A stretch of 64,000 bases of DNA. Origin: Tipula vernalis (lineage: Eukaryota > Arthropoda > Insecta > Diptera > Tipulidae). Where the stretch lies: contig OY282558.1 in the NCBI GenBank assembly GCA_958295665.1, positions 23,993,409 through 24,057,408 of the forward strand. The letters are read 5' to 3'. Each line of letters opens with the position of its first letter. Position 1 is the stretch's first letter. Shown piece after piece: positions 24,851 to 35,340 of this stretch. The position numbers and the translations under genes were made by a program. The notes below the pieces were generated by a model that was not told the DNA's origin, ran no database searches, and worked only from the letters and a program-made list of their open reading frames with translations.

Positions 24851-26292
24851 TTGTTTCTCTAGAAGCCTTTGCCGGCATCTCAGGATCTCTAATCCTCCTG
24901 GTAACTATATTAATTAAGTTTATTAATGTGATAATATTAATGTTCCTGCACTGAAATAAGATTTGTGAACCTAATTTATACGACAATTTAATTACAGAGT
25001 ATAATTCAAATCCTATTACAATATGAATTTTGTCCTAAGTTTTCCCTTTACCTTCTAAACCCATTTGATCCCCCACAACCAACTCCACACCTCTCTCCTT
25101 ATTTGCATAAGAAACTAACTACTTATTCTTAACTAAAATTATTAAAGTTATTTTGCACTGCAGCTTTGTAACGCGGCCGCTTACCTCCTTTGTCCTATGG
25201 AACATTAAACCGATGCATAATCACCCGCATTTTTTGATTATTTCTGGTTTGAGTCCCGGTTAAACCATTTTAAATTAACAACATATTATGGTGTTACGTA
25301 AAAATATTAATCAGATTTTCGAAGTATACACTGAATGAAGCGATATTGCAAAAAAAAACATAAAAACAATTATGAACAGATAAATAGACATTCCGCGCAT
25401 CGTCTGACATACCAAAAATTAGTTTTATTCTTCTTTTTGTGTATCCATTAGCTCGTCACTCTATTATCGCGTATAATGTGTTTGCATATAAATAGTTTTT
25501 CGTCAAACAATATTTTCCCGATTTCACAACCACTTTTAGAATCAACCGATATGCAAAAATTATGCAAAATCCCACAACAAAAATAAAAAAATCTTTTTTA
25601 AGCTGAAGATGAAACATTACAACCATAACAAAAATGGTTTGTTACATCTGTTTTACGTACATACGATTAAATGTTATCGTCCATCTAATTTTCTACGACA
25701 AGGGATTTCCTCTTTTATGTTAAATATTCCTGTAGACATAAATAAAACAATATTTCTTACTGTTTTCGGACGTCGAACGATAAAACATTTTTTTTTTTCA
25801 GTTCTTGAATTTTAACAAAAATCTATCCAAACCGACATTTCGCCCAACAATCACTGATCCTGTCAAAGTAAGCGAGCAATCATATTTAAATAGTTAAATC
25901 AACACCACCCGCACGAGCAACAACACTCTGTCCTATAGATTGATCAACAGAAATCGAAATTGTAGCAACCTTCCACTGGGCCAAGTTAAACACGATGCGA
26001 TTTGTAGGCACTACGCGTTTCGCTTTACCAGAATTTCGACAACGCGATTCTGTTTAGGCATGAGGAGTTCTCGCAATTGCGACCTGTTGCGGTGCTGTCC
26101 ACCCGCACAATGTAAAGTACGACAGACAACTCGTAATGATTCATGGATTCTTTTAAATAATTTGTCAGCATATTTCGAGTTCACGACTCCAACCAAACTT
26201 TGAACAATTTTCCTTTAATCCAATTTGATTTTAATCCATATATTAGCATTATGTGAATCTTATGAACAAATAAACGACACAAGTATACTCAC
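24851..26292. other. No firm gene
   Basis: AT-rich. Around 25940-26200 both strands stay open for about 60-87 codons, but neither looks conserved. It may be intron if the exon at 26293 is real. Confidence 0.3.
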
Positions 26293-26377
26293 CTTCGGGG
26301 TCTGTGATGGTAAATGTTTGTTTTCCTCCCTTTTTCTTCCTTTCTGGTACATCCATCCAGGTCACGTCCGTCACGCT
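26293..26377 (-). CDS. Probable internal exon of an unidentified minus-strand gene
   Basis: 85 bp on the minus strand between acceptor TTGCATTTAG and donor GAAG|GTGAGTATAC, both close to consensus. The frame reads VTDVTWMDVPERKKKGG then KQTFTITDPE, with no stop, starting in phase 0 and ending one base into a codon. Base composition is clearly GC-richer than the AT-rich flanks, as for real exons. A weaker candidate exon (27090-27142, donor GATG|GTAAGTAAT) lies upstream on the same strand, but the phases join in a different, less convincing frame. I do not recognise the protein. If real, the gene has introns of many kb and transposons fill them. Confidence 0.5.
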
Positions 26378-28194
26378 CTAAATGCAATATTGAACCGGGT
26401 CTAGGACAATTTTAGTTATACCCTCCCTTAAAACACCTCACCCCACAATAATCTATTTTAAATTGGTTATATACAATCATGCAGTTTAGCCCACTATTTT
26501 TGGTTTCAAGCACAGTATAATTTAATTTAACTTCAACGATTTTCGATAAATCTTTTACAATTAAAATCGAGATTAGAATTTTAAATTCTTTACAGAAAAA
26601 TACGCGATAAAACAAAACCGTTCGCTAAGGCTACTCTATTCAATCCAGCGAAATATATAATATGGATACGGGATAGAACAAAATTTATGGAGAAACTGAA
26701 AAAGTATTTAGTGTCTGACAGAGAAAGAAAAAAATCTTCGTCCTTGTCTTTAAATCCGAATTTTCGAATACCAAATTCAAATTTATGTTTAGGAGGCGAT
26801 AAAGCAAAGTAGCCGTCACCAAGAGACGGAACAAATAAACGTTGCAAATTAAAAACAAGCCAGATACAATAATAGAAAAGTACATATGTTAATACATTTT
26901 TTAAGTTTTCAGAAAATGTGGTTAGCGTATTACAAAAAAATTGTGGTAAAAGCACAATTTAGATTTCTGTAATTTTTATTTAACTCGTTTATAGAAGTGA
27001 CATGTTCTTAAAATCGTATTAACTGAAAAGTTAAATCGATACAGAAATTTAAATTTTTTAAAGATAAATTTTGTGAATATATTACTTACCATCATTTAAA
27101 CTAAGTCCTTTATTTCTTTGGCTGGACGCTGTTTTAAATTTACTAGGTCATAAATGGCTATTGTTAGTTCAAGATACTTTGAAATCAACATACATAAAAT
27201 CAATCGTATATTAAGCACTTTACATGAGGAATCGTTTGTTGAAACTTTAATGGTTTAATTTTAAGTAATTCATTACTGTATCACTGTCCACTTAAATTCA
27301 AGCAAGTGGGTGTTATGCTAAGGCAGAAGCAGGTCAAAATATAAATACATAGATTGATTGGTTGAACTATAGAAAGGAATTTTTTGAAAAACGGCTAAGT
27401 TACCAAAATTACATCTCTGGGTGTAAAGTTCATATCGGATCAGAAATTTATCCGGGCAAACTCAAACAAAGCTAATTTCAATATAAATACCAAATGTGGC
27501 ACTATGAAGACAACTAACTTTACCTATTTATTTCACCTATCAGATTACGCAGAATAGTACCTTCAAAACTATAATTTAAATGTTTCAAGAGGTTTACATT
27601 TTGTGGAAGTGTCACCAAAAATTAACGGTTTTCTACTTAATTAAATATTAAAATCGGTAGATTTTTCACTACATTCATAAACAATACTCTTGAGATTTGT
27701 AAAAAAAAAATTTTAATTTAAAATAATACCTAAATGTATAATTTTATTTTTCAATGTTTGAGTAATTTTAATAACCGAATTTGGACAGCCGTTAATTATG
27801 CTGGCTGACGTTTTTTAATTTTTTTTTTTAGAAACGGAACATCAAATTAAAATTCCTCCATCACGTCTCAGTTTCAAATAATGTTGGTTTAATCTTTTTG
27901 AATCGTCTTATCTTCCTCCTTAAGAACCAGTAAAAACCGCCCGTTTTAAGAAATTTTGGGTTTCAATTTTTTTTATTTTGAAAATTGATTGATAAATGAA
28001 AACCTTGCTTCAGGCAGTAATTAATAATGATGCTACTTGGCTACCTAATGAACAAAATGATTTGATTCCGCAGTTCACATTTGACGAAGGCAAAAGTCAT
28101 TGAGAAAAATTGTCTAAAAGAAAGTAAACCAATGATAAAATGTATACTTCAAAATTGAATTATTATTTTGTGAAATAGAGCCACACCGTGTATA
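26378..28194. other. No firm gene
   Basis: AT-rich. A 53-bp segment at 27090-27142 (-) has a good splice donor and an open frame, but is too short to call. Open stretches near 26590-26955 (-) look like chance in AT-rich DNA. Confidence 0.3.
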
Positions 28195-28344
28195 TGTTAC
28201 GGTTAAAATGATAAATTGGTAATTATGTATGTATAATCCTCGGTTATTATATGTATATAATCACCAGTATTTTGGTGAAGGTATAAATTTACATAATATC
28301 CGGTAAATAATTAGGATTACCAATTTATCACTTTGACCGTAACA
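28195..28344. mobile_element. 150-bp MITE with TA target, Tc1/mariner type
   Basis: TGTTACGGTTAAAATGATAA at 28195 faces its near-perfect reverse complement ending at 28344; the arms are about 30 bp with two mismatches. TA lies on both sides (28193-28194 and 28345-28346). No coding capacity. Confidence 0.75.
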
Positions 28345-28725
28345 TACGTTAATTAAAATTTTCAAAAAACATACGTTTCATTTGCAAATCATTGGTAACC
28401 ATGGTAACATATTTAAAACACATCTTGAACACAAAAAATGACAATTCTTGACGTTTATTGACGATATTTTTGACGTTTTACCCGATTTTTTTTTGTTGTT
28501 GGTATTTTTTCAGGGATGTATTTGAAACTTAAAGGAAGAAATGGTTATTAATTCTTAAATTAGTACATATACGAAAGCTGATAGCGCAATGTTTAACTAT
28601 TTAAATTTGATATAATTAATTAATCATTTTTAAAATAATTAAACATTATCCATTACACAACATTAAGTACGACATTTATTCGGAAATACTTTTTTTGATA
28701 AAGAGGGTTATTTAAAAGAGTAGTA

Positions 28726-28764
28726 ATGCTGTGTGCCTCAGAAGACTTTTCAAACTAAACTTTT
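28726..28764 (+). repeat. Repeat A: 39-bp inverted repeat, left copy
   Basis: An exact reverse complement of 32632-32670, starting ATGCTGTGTGCCTCAGAAGA. The two copies bound a 3.9 kb block that contains the foldback element and the gypsy gag remnant. Confidence 0.9.
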
Positions 28765-29084
28765 GTAAAACCCAGTAATTCATGCAAGATTTAAATAGAT
28801 GTCACTAGGTTAAAAGTATTCAATTGTGCCTTATAGCCAACTAAACTTTTCAATGTCTCGTTTAAATAAATGACGTCTAATAAAAAATAAACCGAGTCGT
28901 TTATTAAAAGTATGTAATTCAAAATAAGATTTATATATACATATATATGAAGGATTTAAGGTATCCGAATTTGTTCAACTCAATTAGGATGCAGCATGTA
29001 TCGTATTTTATGTTATATTTAAATTGTATAATTGCTTTATATATTATTCCTGTTATGTAAAACGATTATTAACCATACAATCAG

Positions 29085-30233
29085 ATTAAAGCATGTACAT
29101 CACACCAGAAATCCCATTTTAGAAAACCCAAGATTTTTATATATAATTGGAACCATTGGGATTGTGCAATTTTGTGCCTGTAATTAGAAAATTTGTGCAT
29201 AGCGTACTTTAGGAAATAGGATGGGATTTCTCACGTGATTATCACACCAGAAATCCCATATATTCCGTTTATATAATAAAACATATTTTTCGGAGTATGA
29301 TGATTGTGCAAAATTGTGCGTTACTAAACTGACCTTGAAAATAATTTATATTGGCCAGAATCGGCCATAGAACATCCACAATTGATCAAAATCGTGGTTT
29401 TTCGAAGAGGTTATATGAGAGATTTCCAGAAATCCCACCTTTTATTAACATTCGAATTAAAACAAAATTCGCTAAAGTATAATATGCATAAACGTGAAAC
29501 TTGGCCAGAATACTAACCACACTTTGTCTTAATTTGAATGTTAATAAAAGGTGGGATTTCTGGAAATCGTCCATATAACCTCTTCGAAAAATCACGATTT
29601 TGATGAATTGTGGATGTTCTATGGCCGATTCTGGCTTAAGTGTGATATGCACAAACGTGAAACTTGGCCAGAACACTAACCACACTTTGCTTTAATTCGA
29701 ATGTTAATAAAAGGTGGGATTTCTGGAAATCGCCCATATAACCTCTTCGAAAAATCACGATTTTGGTCAATTGTGGATGTTCTATGGCCGATTCTGGCTA
29801 AAGTATAATATGCGCAAACGTGAAACTTGGCCAGAATACTTCCTACATTTTGTTTTAATTCGAATGTTGATAAAAGGTGGGATTTCTGGAAATCGCCCAT
29901 ATAACCTCTTCGAAAAATCACGATTTTGATCAATTGTGGATGTTCTATATGGCCGATTCTGGCCAATATAAATTATTTTCAAGGTCAGTTTAGTAACGCA
30001 CAATTTTGCGCAATCATCATATTCCGAAAAATATGTTTTGTTATATAAACGGAGTTTATGGGATTTCTGGTATGATAATCACGTGAGAAATCCCATCATA
30101 TTTCCTAAAGTACGCTATGCACAAATTTTCTAATTATAGGCACAAAATTGCACAATCCCAATGGTGCGAATTATATATAGAAATCTTGGGTTTTCTAAAA
30201 TGGGATTTCTGGTGTGATGTACACATTAAAGCA
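29085..30233. mobile_element. Foldback element (29094-30224) with 9-bp target duplication
   Basis: Flanked by ATTAAAGCA at 29085-29093 and 30225-30233. The termini start TGTACATCACACCAGAAATC. Inverted arms of about 380 bp (29094-29475 and 29845-30224) enclose direct repeats with an exact 163-bp period (units at 29493, 29656 and 29819). CCAGAAATCCCA or its complement occurs eight times (29105, 29247, 29426, 29552, 29715, 29878, 30059, 30201), a plausible transposase-binding motif. No coding sequence. Long arms, internal repeats and a 9-bp duplication fit Drosophila FB-like or Mutator-like non-autonomous elements. Confidence 0.88.
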
Positions 30234-30297
30234 ATTGATGTTGGTGTTTCAAGTAGTAAACAACTCGTGCTTTTTTCTTAAAAACTAATAAGCTCTA

Positions 30298-32208
30298 CAC
30301 TTTGGGGCTCAACCGGAATCGATCAGCGGGTAGTTTTGAGCAACATATATTAAGGAAATTCCTTAACCTATTGAGTTTTCTTGAAGCAAATGTGTAGTTT
30401 TGTACGTTTAGGTTTAGTTTTGGTACGTTTAAGACGTTGTGTTCCAAACTGGGAAAACCGACCGATTAAACATTTAAGTTTGTGGTGATTAACGTGTATA
30501 AAACTTTATCGTGAAGTTAATATAGTTGGCGAATTTTTATATCCGTGAGGGATTTTCCATGTACTAAGATTTGTGGTGATATAAAGTGCCGTTGAATAAC
30601 ACCGAATTCGTGAGTCGAGAAATATAAAGTACCGTATTTTGTACCAAGGACGTTTGCGTGAAATTTAAAAATAAGTGTTGTTGGATAGAGTTTTAATTTA
30701 GTGAAGATAAAAGATAAAACTAGAACGGTTCTTATAATTTATTGTGTTTATATATGAAGTAAAGTTGTTTCGATTTTGGGGCTGAAAGTGAAGTTTGCTA
30801 TTATATAACAAATTATTAAGGAAATATTTAGAAAAGCCGCGAATGATGAGTTGGTGAATTCAAATAATACAGTGCTATTGAACCAACCAAAAAGCAGCAT
30901 TATGATGGAGGGTGGTGACAGCGAAGATATGACAAATAGAAGTAGGAAGGCTAATGCTAGCGAACTTAACGGCAACCAACAGGAAGATAATATCCAGTTA
31001 GAAGAGTTACAAGACAATTACTATCGTGCCTACTGCTGGAGTTTGCTTAAGTTTTAGAGATGTCGAATAATCGCTTTCGAAGTTTAGCGGGGATGTTGCT
31101 GTATGTATGAAATGGAATGCTGCACTGAAAGTTATTTAGTCAAAACGACTGTTAACTGGAACAGCAAAAGACAGTTTACGTTTCGCGGTTACTGATACCT
31201 GGGAAAATCTAACCACATATTTAGTCAACGAGTTCAGAAAGAAAGTGAATTCTTCTGTGGCGCATGGCAGAGAGAAAGAAAAAGAAAGATGAATCTTTCA
31301 AAAAATATTTAATCGCTATGTGTGAAATAGATCAAACCGGCAACTTGGAAGATGCTTCGATAATCGATTACTGTATAAGTGGAATAACCGATTATGAACA
31401 TAATAAGACAGTTTTATATGGATCAATATCTATCAATGATTTCAAAAGTAAACTCGTAATTTATGAAGAAATCAAACAAAAAATTAAGATAAAAGCACCA
31501 ATCGAGAGCGTAACAACAAAGCCAATTGAGAACAAAAAGTCAAATAGATTCCGAAGAATGCCAAGATGTTACAACAGTGGTGGAACCGGGCATTTAGGAA
31601 AAGATTGCGCGAAAAAATCTGATGGTTCAAAGTTCTAAATCTTGTGCAGCCATAGAGAATCAGGATGATTGTTCATCTAAAGCTGTCAAAAATATAATGT
31701 TCAATGGAAAGGAACTTTGTGCACTAGTTGTTACCGGAAGCGACATTAGTTATTGTCACATAAAAAATTCAATGGAACGAGCATTTGCGAATTTAGCGAG
31801 GAGTGCATAATATTCCATGGTGCGGTGTCCAGAGATGTATCAATCGTAGGTAGGTTTAATGGAAAGCTAAAAATAGAGGATAACTTATGTGAGACCACAA
31901 TTCACATAGTTCCTGATGGAATATTGCCAGTTGACTTTTTATTGGGTACAGATTTGGATAGAGATTTGATAAATCAAACGCCGACTGCAATTAATATGAG
32001 AAAATTCATTCCGGCAAACGTTTCAATTGATTGAGCATGGAGAACTTCCGCTGAACATAAACCATATTAATGATCGTGAAGTGGCGGATAGAATTCGTTT
32101 ATTAGTAGTAAACTAAAATCCAGAGAAGAAAACGCCTTGCCCAAACATAAAAATGCATATTGAGCTGACCGATGAGAAACCGATTGCTTATAAACCGAAT
32201 TATGTAAG
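30298..32208 (+). pseudogene. Ty3/gypsy gag-protease remnant
   Basis: TTTGGGGCTCAACCGGAATC at about 30300-30319 resembles a tRNA primer-binding site just after an LTR end. Gag begins near 30850: SKFSGDVAVCMKWNAALKVI, TGTAKDSLRFAVTDTW and VNEFRKKVNSSV are capsid-like, followed by a zinc knuckle CYNSGGTGHLGKDC whose second cysteine is serine. Protease follows in two frames (31622-32034): LVVTGSDIS, where the catalytic Asp of the DTG triad is Val, and LPVDFLLGTDL. After 32040 a short piece reads IELTDEKPIAYKPNY, the start of reverse transcriptase, and the element is cut there by an inverted-repeat insertion. Several frameshifts; inactive. The foldback element lies within the presumed 5' LTR. Confidence 0.75.
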
Positions 32209-32210
32209 AA

Positions 32211-32454
32211 AATTATTAAAATTCGTAAAACTGTATGATTTTAATTAACAATAGTTAAAATATCGTGCATTTACTAAAAATAAAATTTTAAATTTTAACA
32301 GTTTTAATACAAAATTTCATTTTATCGTTTTAATTTACGATCATAAATTGGAATTTTAAAACTGTTAAAATTTTAAATTTTATTTTTATTTTCAATGCAT
32401 GATATTTTAACTATCGTTCATTAAAATCATACAGTTTTAACTGTTTTAATAATT
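32211..32454. mobile_element. AT-rich inverted-repeat element within the gypsy remnant
   Basis: Arms of about 100 bp start AATTATTAAAA and share TAAAACTGTATGATTTTAAT and TTAAATTTTAACAGTTTTAA in reverse complement, around a centre near 32330. There is no coding capacity and the target duplication is unclear. It is a MITE-like palindrome. Confidence 0.75.
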
Positions 32455-32534
32455 AAAAAAGGTAAAAAAGGGAATATTGTTCTCGTTACTCGTTCTCAAC
32501 GTGTACCGGGCTTTACTGACTACGTATTTTAAAC

Positions 32535-32670
32535 TGTATGTCATACAAATTGAAAAGTCGTCGAAAAGTAACCTCGTAAACTGCCTTTTCACCAAGCATC
32601 TATGAGGAAATAGCGAAAGCTTCAAAATTTGAAAAGTTTAGTTTGAAAAGTCTTCTGAGGCACACAGCAT
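32535..32670 (-). repeat. Repeat A: right copy of the 39-bp inverted repeat plus inner homology
   Basis: 32632-32670 is the exact inverse of 28726-28764. Further in, AAATTGAAAAGT and AAAGTAACCTCG match the other end of the copy at 5087-5210. Confidence 0.75.
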
Positions 32671-32815
32671 AAGACGATAAAATAAAATTTGCTCCATTTT
32701 TTGTGACGTAATCAATATGATTTTTGGGCGATACCCTATCCATGTATATATATAGCGCTGATTCAATCTCCCATTTAAAAAATTCTGCTCTGATAGGAAA
32801 AAAAAAATTCACTTT

Positions 32816-32853
32816 GTAAAATGTAAATAGCGACTTTTGATCAGACACTCCTC
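32816..32853 (-). repeat. 38-bp dispersed repeat, copy 2
   Basis: Inverse of 24525-24562 with three mismatches; see that copy. Confidence 0.55.
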
Positions 32854-34194
32854 ATTTGTCGATTTGCAAGGGTTAAATAAAAATAATTTTGCTTTGCATA
32901 GTTAATTTATTTATATTGGGAAATCTGAATTTATTATCGCATGCAATGCATGCACTGCATTGATGGACCGACAGAATTTTTGACTTATTGAGCCAAAATG
33001 CTTGTCTTGGTAACCATTGAACACTGCGAAAAATTCTTTAAAGTAACGAAAACCTATTTTCCAGTTTGTTTATTGTTAATATGTATATTTAAAAAAAAGA
33101 AAAGCAAACATCAAAAAGTTAAAATAAAATTGTTATACCGTAAACTTATTTTTTGTAAATTGTTGGAACTCATATAATGAAATATAATAAATGTTTGAAA
33201 TATAAAATAAAAGAATTATATAAATAAAATCAACAAACAACAAAACAAAAGTTATAACACCAACTTAACAAACAATCGCGCGATTCACCATTTGTGAAAA
33301 ATAAAATCGCGGTTTTCTTTATTATATTGATTTTAATAACATTTTTCACAAAAAAAAAAAAAAAAAAAAATGGAAAAATTTTGTGTAATCTGATTTCTAA
33401 TGATAAAAAGTCTAAAGTTCTTTATTATACAACAATATGTTTAAAATAAATAAATAAAAAAATTTAAAGAATTTTTTTTTGGTTGATAAACAATTGTATT
33501 ATTTTTTTATTGATATAAAACGGCAAAGCATCAAACAAAATACTTTTACAGACAAACACACACACACACACACACAAGAAAATGTCGAGGAAGAAAATTA
33601 AATTTAATTTTCTCGTCGTTCTTTTCATGTGCTTCGTTTAGTTAGATATACTATATGTATATAGCTAGATAGATGTAAGACAAAATGCTTATTGCTAGAG
33701 GAGACGAGGAAAAAGCATAGACATTTTATTTTTTTGCTTTTTCGTCACTAAATAGATTTTCTTGAGATTTTTGTTTTGATTTTTTTAGTGGTTGTTGTAT
33801 ATCTGTAGGCAAATAAGTACAGCAAAAATAAATATCGAGACGAATTTTCACACACAAAATGACAGAAAATTTTGAGAGACGAGAAAAATTTAAGAAGAAA
33901 TTAAAAATAATTATATTTATTTTAACTCAATTAAAGGATTAAAAGACATAGAAAATTGTGGAATACATTAGTTTTTGTCTGTATGTGTTTATGTGTTTGT
34001 CTGTGCATACTGTTGCAAATGATGATGTTGTGATTTATTTTTGATTTATATACTATTTACATGGAAAGATTGGGATGCTGATAGCTGTTACTGTTGTCAA
34101 TTGTTGGTGGATGCTCTGATTGCATCAAAAAGCATTCAGCGCTTCTAGAATTTAGATTTCTAGATATTTACGGTTTAGTGAACTATTCTACACT
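32854..34194. other. No gene; AT-rich with a (CA)n microsatellite
   Basis: Long A and T runs, and a CA repeat at about 33556-33576. No coding signal. Confidence 0.5.
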
Positions 34195-35340
34195 TTAGCC
34201 AAAAAGCCGCTTTCCGATTTCTTCCTGGTCCAATGAACTGATGGAGTCGTCTGGGGCTTGGCCAAACCTCATCGAAGAAGAGGAATACCACCCAATAGGA
34301 CCTTCTCCAACCGAAGACGAGATCAAATCAATGATTAAACACATAAGATCCGGAACTGCTGCCGGCAAGGATGGGATTCCCATCGAATTGCTGAAATACG
34401 CACCGGAGCATATGTTCACCATCCGTCGTGTTCTCGGCGAGGAATGGCGTGCGGGACATCTGGCAAACATTCTCTCCATTGATCTGCCTACATCAGTACG
34501 CTCCTCATTATTTGGTCAACAGTATCATCAAGGCATATTTCTGGGAGCACACCGCCATTAAATGGTTTAATGTCTCCACGTCCAAGATTAAAAAGAACAA
34601 ATGAGTCAAACAGGGGTGTCCACTCTCCCCCCGAATTTTTAACTTTATTCTAAACGAAGTACTCATGACCGTTGCCGATCAGTTCCCTGAACTTAAAAGC
34701 TGGAACAAATCGTAAACCTGCAGCTGCCGCCCATTCTTGCTTATACCAATGACATCATTCTCATCACCCGCATCATCACAGTTTTAGAACCAGTCCTCAA
34801 AATCAACCCTCAAAAATGCACCACACTTATTAGAGATCAACATTCGCCATCCATTGCCCCTTCTAGCATAGTTTTAGCTGTTACTACCTTCACCCGTGTC
34901 GAATTAATGCGGTATTTGGGCACCCACCTAACATCATGTCTAAATCCACCATTCACCATTCGAACTAGATGTCGTCAGGCAATTGGCAGCGCCCAGCAAA
35001 TGCAACTTTTTATCAAAAACAAACAAAGTGCCTTTTAAGACCATCCTCACTCAAGTGAACCGTCGTCGGTTGAGGCAGTATGAATTATTTTTCCTGAAGA
35101 TGTTAGCCGAATTTAGCATCAATAAGCCAAACACTCAACGCCTTAAGGAAATATTAATTGGTAGAACTATTACCAATAGGATTAAGGTGCATCGAATCAA
35201 TTACTAAGGACATATTCATCGACGCGGACCATCCCATATTATAAGCACCTTTATGAGATACACTACCGGAGCCAAGAAGCCGGGACAACCATATTTCACC
35301 TGGAATGATTCTCATAATCACGACTTAAGTTGAGTGAATT
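34195..35340 (+). pseudogene. LINE reverse transcriptase remnant of a different (RTE/R4-like) clade
   Basis: The first part, 34241-34561, reads PIGPSPTEDEIKSMIKHI then RSGTAAGKDGIPIELLKYAP, the thumb-proximal start of an RTE-like reverse transcriptase. Around 34607-34660 comes VKQGCPLSPRIFNFILNEVL (motif B), which differs from the SGVPQGS motif of the Jockey-group elements. Later pieces include MRYLGTHLTS-like sequence near 34915 and RRRLRQYELFFLKMLAEFSI near 35070, ending with a GHIHRRGPSH segment. Motif A is deleted and frames change repeatedly. Higher GC than the flanks suggests a relatively recent arrival or a different source family. The clade call is tentative. Confidence 0.7.

Noticed and set aside
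25940..26203. Coding region with both strands open
   Set aside because: Neither strand has recognisable motifs or flanking splice sites of quality.
27090..27142. A second minus-strand exon upstream of 26377
   Set aside because: The donor is good, but it is only 53 bp and the phases join the next exon in a frame that looks less protein-like. Kept only as a possibility.
29386..29966. Several open frames of 66-99 codons on both strands
   Set aside because: They fall inside the foldback tandem units and repeat with the 163-bp period. They are by-products of the repeat.
29493..29981. A CRISPR-like array
   Set aside because: The units are contiguous 163-bp repeats without unique spacers, in a eukaryotic foldback element.
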